Shown: positions 37,301 to 51,091, numbered from the stretch's first letter. The stretch is DNA of 64,000 bases from Metallyticus violacea (GCA_030762175.1 CM060834.1:64213501-64277500); one strand, 5' to 3'. Program-made: numbers and translations. Notes: generated by a model from the letters alone, not told the origin.

Positions 37301-40300
37301 AAACTTCGTTAGAATCACTTTTTTTCCGTTCTTATTTAAGATTACTGGTTCTCTTTCATTATACTAGTTTGATAGCCTCAGAAAAGCATATTATGCGCAA
37401 AGAATCTCTAAAAGAAAAAATTTTTTTTTCGAAGTTTGGAAACTTCGTTAGAATCACTTTTTTTCCGTTCTTATTTGAGATAACTGGTTCTCTTTCATTG
37501 ATAGCCTCAGACAAGCATATTATGCGCAAAGAATCTCGAAAAGAAAAAAATTTTTTTTCGAAGTTTGGAAACTTCGTTAGAATCACTTTTTTTCCGTTCT
37601 TATTTAAGATAACTTGTTCTCTTTCATTATACTAGTTTGATAGCCTTAGACAAGCATATTATGCGCAAAGAATCTCGAAAAGAAAAAAATTTTTTTTCGA
37701 AGTTTGGAAACTCTGTTAGAATCACTTTTTTTCCGTTCTTATTTGAGATAACTGGTTCTCTTTCATTATACTAGTTTGATAGCCTCAGACAAGCATATTA
37801 TGCGCAAAGAATCTCGAAAAGAAAAACATTTTTTTTCGAAGTTTGGAAACTTCCTTAGAATCACTTTTTTTCCATTCTTATTTGAGATAACTTGTTCTCT
37901 TTCATTATACTTGTTTGATAACCTTAGACAAGCATATTATGCGCAAAGAATCTCGAAAAGAAAAAAATTTTTTTTCTAAGTTTGGAAACTTCGTTAGAAT
38001 CACTTTTTTTCCGTTCTTATTTAAGATTACTGGTTCTCCTTCATTATACTAGTTTGATAGCCTCAGAAAAGCATAGGTATGCGCAAAGAATCTCATTAAA
38101 GAAAAAAAATTTTTTCGAAGTTTGGAAACTTCGTTAGAATCACTTTTTTTCCGTTCTTATTTAAGATAACTTGTTCTCTTTCATTATACTAGTTTGATAG
38201 CCTTAGACAAGCATATTATGCGCAAAGAATCCCGAAAAGAAAAAAATTTTTTTTCGAAGTTTGGAAACTTCCTTAGAATCACTTTTTTTCCATTCTTATT
38301 TGAGATAACTTGTTCTCTTTCATTATACTAGTTTGATAGCCTTAGACAATCATATTATGCGCAAAGAATCTCGAAAAGAAAAAAATTTTTTTTCGAAGTT
38401 TGGAAACTTCGTTAGAATCACTTTTTTTCCGTTCTTATTTAAGATAACTTGTTCTCTTTCATTATACTAGTTTGATAGCCTTAGACAAGCATATTATGCG
38501 CAAAGAATCTCGAAAAGAAAAAAATTTTTTTTCGAAGTTTGGAAACTTCGTTAGAATCACTTTTTTTCCGTTCTTATTTGAGATAACTTGTTCTCTTTCA
38601 TTATACTAGTTTGATAGCCTTAGACAAGCATATTATGCGCAAAGAATGTCGAAAAGAAAAAAATTTTATTTCGAAGTTTGGAAACTTCGTTGGCATCACA
38701 TTTTTTCCGTTCTTATTTGAGATAACTGGTTCTCTTTCATTATACTACTTTGATAGCCTCAGAAAAGCATATTATGCGCAAAGAATCTCGAAAAGAAAAA
38801 TATTTTTTTTCGAAGTTTGGAAACTTCGTTAGAATCACTTTTTTTCCGTTCTTATTTAAGATTACTGGTTCTCTTTCATTATACTAGTTTGATAGCCTCA
38901 GACAAGCATATTTAGCGCAAAGAATCTCGAAAAGAAAAAAATTTTTTTTCGAAAATTGGAAACTTCGTTAGAATCACTTTTTTTCCGTTCTTATTTGAGA
39001 TAACTTGTTCTCTTTCATTATACTAGTTTGATAGCCTGAGACAAGCATATTATGCGCAAAGAATCTCGAAAAGAAAAAAATTTTTTTTCGAAGTTTGGAA
39101 ACTTCGTTAGAATCACTTTTTTTCCGTTCTTATTTGAGATAACTTGTTCTCTTTCATTATACTAGTTTGATAGCCTTAGACAAGCATATTATGCGCAAAG
39201 AATCATGAAAAGAAAAAAAATTTTTTTCGAAGTTTGGAAACTTCGTTGGAATCACTTTTTTTCCGTTCTTATTTAAGATTACTGGTTCTCTGTCATTATA
39301 CTAGTTTGATAGCCTCAGACAAGCATATTATGCGCAAAGAATGTCGAAAAGAAAAAAATTTTATTTCGAAGTTTGGAAACTTCGTTAAAATCACTTTTTT
39401 TCCGTTCTTATTTGAGATAACTGGTTCTCTTTCATTATACTAGTTTGAGAGCCTCAGAGAAGCATATTATGCGCAAAGAATCTCTAAAAGAAAAAATTTT
39501 TTTTTCGAAGTTTGGAAACTTCGTTAGAATCACTTTTTTTCCGTTCTTATTTGAGATAACTGGTTCTCCTTCATTATACTAGTTTGATAGCCTCAGAAAA
39601 GCATAGGTATGCGCAAAGAATCTCGAAAAGAAAAAAATTTTTTTTCGAAGTTTGGAAACTTCGTTAGAATCACTTTTTTTCCGTTCTTATTTTGGATAAC
39701 TGGTTCTCTTTCATTATACTAGTTTGATAGCCTCAGACAAGCATATTATGCGCAAAGAATCTCGAAAAGAAAAAAAATTTTTTTCGAAGTTTGGAAACTT
39801 CCTTAGAATCACTTTTTATCCATTCTTATTTGAGATAACTTGTTCTCTTTCATTATACAAGTTTGATAGTCTTAGACAAGCATATTATGCGCAAAGAATC
39901 TCGAAAAGAAAAAAATTTTTTTTCGAAGTTTGGAAACTTCGTTAGAATCACTTTTTTCCGTTCTTATTTAAGATAACTTGTTCTCTTTCATTATACTAGT
40001 TTGATAGCCTGAGACAAGCATATTATGCGCAAAGAATCTCTAAAAGAAAAAAATTTTTTTTCGAAGTTTGGAAACTTCGTTAGAATCACTTTTTTTCCGT
40101 TCTTATTTGAGATAACTGGTTCTCTTCCATTATACTAGTTTAATAGCCTCAGACAAGCATATTATGCCCAAAGAATCTCCAAAAGAAAAAAATTTTTTTT
40201 CGAAGTTTGGAAACTTCCTTAGAATCACTTTTTTTCCATTCTTATTTGAGATAACTTGTTCTCTTTCATTATACTTGTTTGATAGCCTTAGACAAGCATA

Positions 40301-43300
40301 TTATGCGCAAAGAATCTCGAAAAGAAAAAAATTTTTTTTCGAAGTTTGGAAACTTCGTTAGAATCACTTTTTTTCCGTTCTTATTTAAGATTACTGGTTC
40401 TCTTTCATTATACTAGTTTGATAGCCTCAGAAAAGCATATTATGCGCAAAGAATCTCTAAAAGAAAAAATTTTTTTTTCGAAGTTTGGAAACTTCGTTAG
40501 AATCACTTTTTTTCCGTTCTTATTTGAGATAACTGGTTCTCTTTCATTATACTAGTTTGATAGCCTCAGAAAGCATAGGTATGCGCAAAGAATTTCGAAA
40601 AGAAAAAAATTTTTTTTCGAAGTTTGGAAACTTCGTTAGAATCACTTTTTTTCCGTTCTTATTTGAGATAACTGGTTCTCTTTCATTGATAGCCTCAGAC
40701 AAGCATATGCGCAAAGAATCTCGAAAAGAAAAAAATTTTTTTTCGAAGTTTGGAAACTTCGTTAGAATCACTTTTTTTCCGTTCTTATTTAAGATAACTT
40801 GTTCTCTTTCATTATACTAGTTTGATAGCCTTAGACAAGCATATTATGCGCAAAGAATCTCGAAAAGAAAAAAATTTTTTTTCGAAGTTTGGAAACTTCG
40901 TTAGAATCACTTTTTTTCCGTTCTTATTTGAGATAACTGGTTCTCTTTCATTATACTAGTTTGATAGCCTCAGACAAGCATATTATGCGCAAAGAATCTC
41001 GAAAAGAAAAAAATTTTTTTTCGAAGTTTGGAAACTTCCTTAGAATCACTTTTTTTCCATTCTTATTTGAGATAACTTGTTCTCTTTCATTATACTTGTT
41101 TGATAGCCTTAGACAAGCATATTATGCGCAAAGAATCTCGAAAAGAAAAAAATTTTTTTTCGAAGTTTGGAAACTTCGTTAGAATCACTTTTTTTGCGTT
41201 CTTATTTAAGATTACTGGTTCTCCTTCATTATACTAGTTTGATAGCCTCAGAAAAGCATAGGTATGCGCAAAGAATCTCGAAAAGAAAAAAAATTTTTTT
41301 CGAAGTTTGGAAACTTCGTTAGAAATACTTTTTTTACGTTCTTATTTGAGATAACTGGTTCTCTTTCATTATACTAGTTTGATAGCCTCAGACAAGCATA
41401 TTATGCGCAAAGAATCTCGAAAAGAAAAAATTTTTTTTTCGAAGTTTGGAAACTTCCTTAGAATCACTTTTTTTCCATTCTTATTTAAGATTACTGGTTC
41501 TCTGTCATTATACTAGTTTGATAGCCTCAGACAAGCATATTATGCGCAAAGAATTTCGAAAAGAAAAAAATTTTTTTTCGAAGTTTGGAAACTTCGTTAG
41601 AATCACTTTTTTTCCGTTCTTATTTGAGATAACTTGTTCTCTTTCATTATACTAGTTTGATAGCCTCAGACAAGCATATTATGCGCAAAGAATGTCGAAA
41701 AGAAAAAAATTTTATTTCGAAGTTTGGAAACTTCGTTAGAATCACTTTTTTTCCGTTCTTATTTGAGATAACTGGTTCTCTTTCATTATACTACTTTGAT
41801 AGCCTCAGAAAAGCATATTATGCGCAAAGAATCTCGAAAAGAAAAATATTTTTTTTCGAAGTTTGGAAACTTCGTTAGAATCACTTTTTTTCCGTTCTTA
41901 TTTAAGATTACTGGTTCTCTTTCATTATACTAGTTTGATAGCCTCAGACAAGCATATTTAGCGCAAAGAATCTCGAAAAGAAAAAAATTTTTTTTCGAAG
42001 TTTGGAAACTTCGTTAGAATCACTTTTTTTCCGTTCTTATTTGAGATAACTTGTTCTCTTTCATTATACTAGTTTGATAGCCTTAGACAAGCATATTATG
42101 CGCAAAGAATCTCGAAAAGAAAAAAATTTTTTTTCGAAGTTTGGAAACTTCGTTGGAATCACATTTTTTCCGTTCTTATTTAAGATTAATGGTTCTCTTT
42201 CATTATACTAGTTTGATAGCCTCAGACAAGCATATTATGCGCAAAGAATGTCGAAAAGAAAAAAATTTTATTTCGAAGTTTGGAAACTTCGTTAGAATCA
42301 CTTTTTTTCCGTTCTTATTTGAGATAACTGGTTCTCTTTCATTATACTACTTTGATAGCCTCAGAAAAGCATATTATGCGCAAAGAATCTCGAAAAGAAA
42401 AATATTTTTTTTCGAAGTTTGGAAACTTCGTTAGAATCACTTTTTTTCCGTTCTTATTTAAGATTACTGGTTCTCTTTCATTATACTAGTTTGATAGCCT
42501 CAGACAAGCATATTTAGCGCGAAGAATCTCGAAAAGAAAAAAATTTTTTTTCGAAAATTGGAAACTTCGTTAGAATCACTTTTTTTCCGTTCTTATTTGA
42601 GATAACTTGTTCTCTTTCATTATACTAGTTTGATAGCCTGAGACAAGCATATTATGCGCAAAGAATCTCGAAAAGAAAAAAATTTTTTTTCGAAGTTTGG
42701 AAACTTCGTTAGAATCACTTTTTTTCCGTTCTTATTTGAGATAACTTGTTCTCTTTCATTATACTAGTTTGATAGCCTTAGACAAGCATATTATGCGCAA
42801 AGAATCTCGAAAAGAAAAAAATTTTTTTTCGAAGTTTGGAAACTTCGTTGGAATCACTTTTTTTCCGTTCTTATTTGAGATAACTGGTTCTCTTTCATTA
42901 TACTAGTTTGAGAGCCTCAGAAAAGCACATTATGCGCAAAGAATCTCGAAAAGAAAAAAATTTTTTTTCGAAGATTGGAAAGCTCGTTAGAATCACTTTT
43001 TTTCCGTTCGTATTTGAGATAACTGGTTCTCTTTCATTATACTGGTTTGAGAGCCTCAGAAAAGCATATTATGCGCAAAGAATCTCGAAAAGAAAAAAAT
43101 TTTTTTTCGAAGATTGGAAAGCTCGCACTTTTTTTCCGTTCTTATTTGAGATAACTGGTTCTCTTTCATTATACTAGTTTGATAGCCTCAGACAAGCATA
43201 TTATGCGCAAAGAATCTCGAAAAGAAAAAAAATTTTTTTCGAAGTTTGGAAACTTTCTTAGAATCACTTTTTATCCATTCTTATTTGAGATAACTTGTTC

Positions 43301-44070
43301 TCTTTCATTATACTAGTTTGATAGTCTTAGACAAGCATATTATGCGCAAAGAATCTCGAAAAGAAAAAAATTTTTTTTCGAAGTTTGGAAACTTCCTTAG
43401 AATCACTTTTTTTCCGTTCTTATTTGAGATAACTGGTTCTCTTTCATTATACTTGTTTGATAACCTCAGACAAGCATATTATGTGCAAAGAATGTCGAAA
43501 AGAAAAAAATTTTATTTCGAAGTTTGGAAACTTCGTTAGAATCACTTTTTTTCCGTTCTTATTTGAGATAACTTGTTCTCTTTCATTATACTAGTTTGAT
43601 AGCCTATGACAAGCATATTATGCGCAAAGAATCTCGAAAAGAAAAAAATTTTTTTTCCAAGATTGGAAACCTCGTTAGAATCACTTTTTTTCCGTTCTTA
43701 TTTGAGATAACTGGTTCTCTTTCATTATACTAGTTTGATAGCCTCAGAAAAGCATAGGTATGCGCAAAGAATCTCGAAAAGAAAAAAATTTTTTTTCGAA
43801 GTTTGAAAACTTCGTTAGAATCACTTTTTTTCCGTTCTTATTTGAGATAACTGGTTCTCTTTCATTATACTAGTTTGATAGCCTCAGACAAGCATATTAT
43901 GCGCAAAGAATCTCGAAAAGAAAAAAATTTTTTTTCGAAGTTTGGAAACTTCCTTAGAATCACTTTTTTTCCATTCTTATTTGAGATAACTTGTTCTCTT
44001 TCATTATACTTGTTTGATAGCCTTAGACAAGCATATTATGCACAAAGAATCTCGAAAAGAAAAAAATTTT
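37297..44070 (+). repeat. 6.8-kb segment A, second copy
   Basis: It is nearly identical to 18,965-25,740. It joins upstream sequence in the middle of a monomer series: the CTACTTTG monomer at about 37,235 leads straight into the AATCTCT monomer that in the first copy follows a CTTGTTTG monomer. It leaves the template at about 44,070, within the TGCACAAAG monomer, and re-enters the order seen from about 21,950 (offset 22,205 bp). Confidence 0.9.
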
Positions 44071-44219
44071 TTTTCGAAGTTTGGAAACTTCCTTAGAATC
44101 ACTTTTTTTCCATTCTTATTTGAGATAACTTGTTCTCTTTCATTATACTTGTTTGATAGCCTTAGACAAGCATATTATGCGCAAAGAATCTCGAAAAGAA
44201 AAAAATTTTTTTTCGAAGT

Positions 44220-45671
44220 TTGGAAACTTCGTTAGAATCACTTTTTTTCCGTTCTTATTTAAGATTACTGGTTCTCTTTCATTATACTAGTTTGATAGCG
44301 TCAGAAAAGCATATTATGCGCAAAGAATCTCTAAAAGAAAAAATTTTTTTTTCGAAGTTTGGAAACTTCGTTAGAATCACTTTTTTTCCGTTCTTATTTG
44401 AGATAACTGGTTCTCTTTCATTATACTAGTTTGATAGCCTCAGAAAGCATAGGTATGCGCAAAGAATTTCGAAAAGAAAAAAATTTTTTTTCGAAGTTTG
44501 GAAACTTCGTTAGAATCACTTTTTTTCCGTTCTTATTTGAGATAACTGGTTCTCTTTCATTGATAGCCTCAGACAAGCATATGCGCAAAGAATCTCGAAA
44601 AGAAAAAAATTTTTTTTCGAAGTTTGGAAACTTCGTTAGAATCACTTTTTTTCCGTTCTTATTTAAGATAACTTGTTCTCTTTCATTATACTAGTTTGAT
44701 AGCCTTAGACAAGCATATTATGCGCAAAGAATCTCGAAAAGAAAAAAATTTTTTTTCGAAGTTTGGAAACTTCGTTAGAATCACTTTTTTTCCGTTCTTA
44801 TTTGAGATAACTGGTTCTCTTTCATTATACTAGTTTGATAGCCTCAGACAAGCATATTATGCGCAAAGAATCTCGAAAAGAAAAAAATTTTTTTTCGAAG
44901 TTTGGAAACTTCCTTAGAATCACTTTTTTTCCATTCTTATTTGAGATAACTTGTTCTCTTTCATTATACTTGTTTGATAGCCTTAGACAAGCATATTATG
45001 CGCAAAGAATCTCGAAAAGAAAAAAATTTTTTTTCGAAGTTTGGAAACTTCGTTAGAATCACTTTTTTTGCGTTCTTATTTAAGATTACTGGTTCTCCTT
45101 CATTATACTAGTTTGATAGCCTCAGAAAAGCATAGGTATGCGCAAAGAATCTCGAAAAGAAAAAAAATTTTTTTCGAAGTTTGGAAACTTCGTTAGAAAT
45201 ACTTTTTTTACGTTCTTATTTGAGATAACTGGTTCTCTTTCATTATACTAGTTTGATAGCCTCAGACAAGCATATTATGCGCAAAGAATCTCGAAAAGAA
45301 AAAATTTTTTTTTCGAAGTTTGGAAACTTCCTTAGAATCACTTTTTTTCCATTCTTATTTAAGATTACTGGTTCTCTGTCATTATACTAGTTTGATAGCC
45401 TCAGACAAGCATATTATAAGCAAAGAATTTCGAAAAGAAAAAATTTTTTTTTCGAAGTTTGGAAACTTCGTTAGAATCACTTTTTTTCCGTTCTTATTTG
45501 AGATAACTTGTTCTCTTTCATTATACTAGTTTGATAGCCTCAGACAAGCATATTATGCGCAAAGAATGTCGAAAAGAAAAAAATTTTATTTCGAAGTTTG
45601 GAAACTTCGTTAGAATCACTTTTTTTCCGTTCTTATTTGAGATAACTGGTTCTCTTTCATTATACTACTTT
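44220..45671 (+). repeat. Re-entry into the core HOR (copy of 22.0-23.5 kb)
   Basis: It matches 22,015-23,470 at an offset of 22,205 bp, including the derived junction at 44,562, the GCGTTC change, the GAAATACTTTTTTTACG monomer and the TCTGTCATT monomer. A private change, CATATTATAAGC at about 45,413, replaces CATATTATGCGC. The block ends where the third hybrid monomer begins. Confidence 0.85.
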
Positions 45672-48060
45672 GATAGCCTCAGAAAAGCATATTATGCGCA
45701 AAGAATCTCGAAAAGAAAAATATTTTTTTTCGAAGTTTGGAAACTATTTTTTTTCGAAGTTTGGAAACTTCGTTAGAATCACTTTTTTTCCGTTCTTATT
45801 TGAGATAACTTGTTCTCTTTCATTATACTAGTTTGATAGCCTTAGACAAGCATATTATGCGCAAAGAATCTCGAAAAGAAAAAATTTTTTTTTCGAAGTT
45901 TGGAAACTTCGTTGGAATCACATTTTTTCCGTTCTTATTTAAGATTAATGGTTCTCTTTCATTATACTAGTTTGATAGCCTCAGACAAGCATATTATGCG
46001 CAAAGAATGTCGAAAAGAAAAAAATTTTATTTCGAAGTTTGGAAACTTCGTTAGAATCACTTTTTTTCCGTTCTTATTTGAGATAACTGGTTCTCTTTCA
46101 TTATACTACTTTGATAGCCTCAGAAAAGCATATTATGCGCAAAGAATCTCGAAAAGAAAAAAATTTTTTTTCGAAGTTTGGAAACTTCGTTAGAATCACT
46201 TTTTTTCCGTTCTTATTTAAGATTACTGGTTCTCTTTCATTATACTAGTTTGATAGCCTCAGACAAGCATATTTAGCGCGATGAATCTCGAAAAGAAAAA
46301 AATTTTTTTTCGAAAATTGGAAACTTCGTTAGAATCACTTTTTTTCCGTTCTTATTTGAGATAACTTGTTCTCTTTCATTATACTAGTTTGATAGCCTGA
46401 GACAAGCATATTATGCGCAAAGAATCTCGAAAAGAAAAAAATTTTTTTTCGAAGTTTGGAAACTTCGTTAGAATCACTTTTTTTCCGTTCTTATTTGAGA
46501 TAACTTGTTCTCTTTCATTATACTAGTTTGATAGCCTTAGACAAGCATATTATGCGCAAAGAATCTCGAAAAGAAAAAAATTTTTTTTCGAAGTTTGGAA
46601 ACTTCGTTGGAATCACTTTTTTTCCGTTCTTATTTGAGATAACTGGTTCTCTTTCATTATACTAGTTTGAGAGCCTCAGAAAAGCACATTATGCGCAAAG
46701 AATCTCGAAAAGAAAAAAATTTTTTTTCGAAGATTGGAAAGCTCGTTAGAATCACTTTTTTTCCGTTCGTATTTGAGATAACTGGTTCTCTTTCATTATA
46801 CTGGTTTGAGAGCCTCAGAAAAGCATATTATGCGCAAAGAATCTCGAAAAGAAAAAAATTTTTTTTCGAAGATTGGAAAGCTCGCACTTTTTTTCCGTTC
46901 TTATTTGAGATAACTGGTTCTCTTTCATTATACTAGTTTGATAGCCTCAGACAAGCATATTATGCGCAAAGAATCTCGAAAAGAAAAAAAATTTTTTTCG
47001 AAGTTTGGAAACTTTCTTAGAATCACTTTTTATCCATTCTTATTTGAGATAACTTGTTCTCTTTCATTATACTAGTTTGATAGTCTTAGACAAGCATATT
47101 ATGCGCAAAGAATCTCGAAAAGAAAAAAATTTTTTTTCGAAGTTTGGAAACTTCCTTAGAATCACTTTTTTTCCGTTCTTATTTGAGATAACTGGTTCTC
47201 TTTCATTATACTTGTTTGATAACCTCAGACAAGCATATTATGCGCAAAGAATGTCGAAAAGAAAAAAATTTTATTTCGAAGTTTGGAAACTTCGTTAGAA
47301 TCACTTTTTTTCCGTTCTTATTTGAGATAACTTGTTCTCTTTCATTATACTAGTTTGATAGCCTATGACATGCATATTATGCGCAAAGAATCTCGAAAAG
47401 AAAAAAATTTTTTTTCCAAGATTGGAAACCTCGTTAGAATCACTTTTTTTCCGTTCTTATTTGAGATAACTGGTTCTCTTTCATTATACTAGTTTGATAG
47501 CCTCAGAAAAGCATAGGTATGCGCAAAGAATCTCGAAAAGAAAAAAATTTTTTTTCGAAGTTTGAAAACTGCGTTAGAATCACTTTTTTTCCGTTCTTAT
47601 TTGAGATAACTGGTTCTCTTTCATTATACTAGTTTGATAGCCTCAGACAAGCATATTATGCGCAAAGAATCTCGAAAAGAAAAAAATTTTTTTTCGAAGT
47701 TTGGAAACTTCCTTAGAATCACTTTTTTTCCATTCTTATTTGAGATAACTTGTTCTCTTTCATTATACTTGTTTGATAGCCTTAGACAAGCATATTATGC
47801 ACAAAGAATCTCGAAAAGAAAAAAATTTTTTTTCGAAGTTTGGAAACTTCGTTAGAATCACTTTTTTTCCGTTCTTATTTAAGATTACTGGTTCTCTTTC
47901 ATTATACTAGTTTGATAGCCTCAGACAAGCATATTATGCGCAAAGAATCTCGAAAAGAAAAAATTTTTTTTTCGAAGTTTGGAAACTTCGTTAGAATCAC
48001 TTTTTTTCCGTTCTTATTTGAGATAACTTGTTCTCTTTCATTATACTAGTTTGATAGCCT
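45672..48060 (+). repeat. Third copy of the hybrid-monomer HOR (offset 14,422 bp from 31,250)
   Basis: It starts with the 163-bp hybrid monomer 45,672-45,834 and follows 31,250-33,640 at 14,422 bp. Unlike the other two copies, the second CTACTTTG monomer has A7T8 in place of A5TAT8 (about 46,156). Other private changes are GCGCGATGAATC at about 46,278 and CATGCATATT at about 47,370. Confidence 0.9.
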
Positions 48061-48191
48061 TAGACAAGCATATTATGCGCAAAAAATCTCGAAAAGAAAA
48101 AAATTTTTTTTCGAAGTTTGGAAACTTCGTTAGAATCACTTTTTTTCCGTTCTTATTTGAGATAACTGGTTCTTTTTCATTATACTAGTTT
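48053..48191 (+). repeat. Hybrid monomer at an exact three-monomer deletion
   Basis: The monomer begins like the one at 33,631 (GCGCAAAAAATCTCG) and ends like the one three monomers later (GGTTCTTTTTCATT). The offset to the template drops from 14,422 to 14,005 bp across it. The difference, 417 bp, is exactly 3 x 139. The exchange point lies in the shared A/T block-dyad region and left a normal-length monomer. Confidence 0.88.
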
Positions 48192-50970
48192 GATAGCCTC
48201 AGACAAGCATATAATGCGCAAAGAATCTCGAAAAGAAAAAAATTTTTTTTCGAAGTTTGGAAACTTCCTTAGAATCACTTTCTTTCCATTCTTATTTGAG
48301 ATAACTTGTTCTCTTTCATTATACTTGTTTGATAGCCTCAGACAAGCATATTATGCGCAAAGAATGTCGAAAAGAAAAAAATTTTATTTCGAAGTTTGGA
48401 AACTTCGTTAGAATCACTTTTTTTCCGTTCTTATTTAAGATTACTGGTTCTCTTTCATTATACTAGTTTGATAGCCTCAGACAAGCATATTATGCGCAAA
48501 GAATGTCGAAAAGAAAAAAATTTTATTTCGAAGTTAGGAAACTTCGTTAGAATCACTTTTTTTCCGTTCTTATTTTAGATAACTGGTTCTCTTTCATTAT
48601 ACTAGTTTGATAGCCTCAGACAAGCATATTATGCGCAAAGAATCTCGAAAAGAAAAAAAATTTTTTTCGAAGTTTGGAAACTTCCTTAGAATCACTTTTT
48701 ATCCATTCTTATTTGAGATAACTTGTTCTCTTTCATTATACAAGTTTGATAGTCTTAGACAAGCATATTATGCGCAAAGAATCTCGAAAAGAAAAAAATT
48801 TTTTTTCGAAGTTTGGAAACTTCGTTAGAATCACTTTTTTCCGTTCTTATTTAAGATAACTTGTTCTCTTTCATTATACTAGTTTGATAGCCTGAGACAA
48901 GCATATTATGCGCAAAGAATCTCGAAAAGAAAAAAATTTTTTTTCGAAGTTTGGAAACTTCGTTAGAATCACTTTTTTTCCGTTCTTATTTGAGATAACT
49001 GGTTCTCTTCCATTATACTAGTTTAATAGCCTCAGACAAGCATATTATGCCCAAAGAATCTCCAAAAGAAAAAAAATTTTTTTCGAAGTTTGGAAACTTC
49101 CTTAGAATCACTTTTTTTCCATTCTTATTTGAGATAACTTGTTCTCTTTCATTATACTTGTTTGATAGCCTTAGACAAGCATATTATGCGCAAAGAATCT
49201 CGAAAAGAAAAAAATTTTTTTTCGAAGTTTGGAAACTTCGTTAGAATCACTTTTTTTCCGTTCTTATTTAAGATTACTGGTTCTCTTTCATTATACTAGT
49301 TTGATAGCCTCAGAAAAGCATATTATGCGCAAAGAATCTCTAAAAGAAAAAATTTTTTTTTCGAAGTTTGGAAACTTCGTTAGAATCACTTTTTTTCCGT
49401 TCTTATTTGAGATAACTGGTTCTCTTTCATTATACTAGTTTGATAGCCTCAGAAAGCATAGGTATGCGCAAAGAATTTCGAAAAGAAAAGAATTTTTTTT
49501 CGAAGTTTGGAAACTTCGTTAGAATCACTTTTTTTCCGTTCTTATTTGAGATAACTGGTTCTCTTTCATTGATAGCCTCAGACAAGCATATGCGCAAAGA
49601 ATCTCGAAAAGAAAAAAATTTTTTTTCGAAGTTTGGAAACTTCGTTAGAATCACTTTTTTTCCGTTCTTATTTAAGATAACTTGTTCTCTTTCATTATAC
49701 TAGTTTGATAGCCTTAGACAAGCATATTATGCGCAAAGAATCTCGAAAAGAAAAAAATTTTTTTTCGAAGTTTGGAAACTTCGTTAGAATCACTTTTTTT
49801 CCGTTCTTATTTGAGATAACTGGTTCTCTTTCATTATACTAGTTTGATAGCCTCAGACAAGCATATTATGCGCAAAGAATCTCGAAAAGAAAAAAATTTT
49901 TTTTCGAAGTTTGGAAACTTCCTTAGAATCACTTTTTTTCCATTCTTATTTGAGATAACTTGTTCTCTTTCATTATACTTGTTTGATAGCCTTAGACAAG
50001 CATATTATGCGCAAAGAATCTCGAAAAGAAAAAAATTTTTTTTCGAAGTTTGGAAACTTCGTTAGAATCACTTTTTTTGCGTTCTTATTTAAGATTACTG
50101 GTTCTCCTTCATTATACTAGTTTGATAGCCTCAGAAAAGCATAGGTATGCGCAAAGAATCTCGAAAAGAAAAAAAATTTTTTTCGAAGTTTGGAAACTTC
50201 GTTAGAAATACTTTTTTTACGTTCTTATTTGAGATAACTGGTTCTCTTTCATTATACTAGTTTGATAGCCTCAGACAAGCATATTATGCGCAAAGAATCT
50301 CGAAAAGAAAAAATTTTTTTTTCGAAGTTTGGAAACTTCCTTAGAATCACTTTTTTTCCATTCTTATTTAAGATTACTGGTTCTCTGTCATTATACTAGT
50401 TTGATAGCCTCAGACAAGCATATTATGCGCAAAGAATTTCGAAAAGAAAAAAATTTTTTTTCGAAGTTTGGAAACTTCGTTAGAATCACTTTTTTTCCGT
50501 TCTTATTTGAGATAACTTGTTCTCTTTCATTATACTAGTTTGATAGCCTCAGACAAGCATATTATGCGCAAAGAATGTCGAAAAGAAAAAAATTTTATTT
50601 CGAAGTTTGGAAACTTCGTTAGAATCACTTTTTTTCCGTTCTTATTTGAGATAACTGGTTCTCTTTCATTATACTACTTTGATAGCCTCAGAAAAGCATA
50701 TTATGCGCAAAGAATCTCGAAAAGAAAAATATTTTTTTTCGAAGTTTGGAAACTTCGTTAGAATCACTTTTTTTCCGTTCTTATTTAAGATTACTGGTTC
50801 TCTTTCATTATACTAGTTTGATAGCCTCAGACAAGCATATTTAGCGCAAAGAATCTCGAAAAGAAAAAAATTTTTTTTTCGAAGTTTGGAAACTTCGTTA
50901 GAATCACTTTTTTTCCGTTCTTATTTGAGATAACTTGTTCTCTTTCATTATACTAGTTTGATAGCCTTAG
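48190..50970 (+). repeat. 2.8-kb copy of 34.2-37.0 kb (offset 14,005 bp)
   Basis: Markers at 34,185, 34,602, 35,042, 35,435, 36,324 and 36,535 reappear at a constant +14,005 bp. The copy carries a private GAAAAGAATTTT change in the A/T block at about 49,490 and one A7T9 block (16 bp) at about 50,864-50,879. It ends at a seven-monomer deletion. Confidence 0.9.
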
Positions 50971-51091
50971 ACAAGCATATTATGCGCAAAGAATCTCGAA
51001 AAGAAAAAAATTTTTTTTCGAAGATTGGAAAGCTCGCACTTTTTTTCCGTTCTTATTTGAGATAACTGGTTCTCTTTCATTATACTAGTTT
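50960..51091 (+). repeat. 132-bp hybrid monomer at an exact seven-monomer deletion
   Basis: It starts as the CCTTAGAC monomer that elsewhere precedes GTTGG (compare 23,745) and ends as the 7-bp-deleted GCTCGCAC monomer (compare 24,718). These starts are 973 bp apart in the intact unit, exactly 7 x 139. The GAGAGCCTC monomers between them are missing here. Downstream, TTTTTATCC and CCTATGAC monomers follow in the usual order. Confidence 0.88.

Noticed and set aside
37297..44070. Segment A copy as a pure assembly artefact
   Set aside because: The two copies differ at several sites and by one base of length, and have different neighbours on both sides, which argues for two real loci. Raw-read support cannot be checked here, so a small doubt remains.
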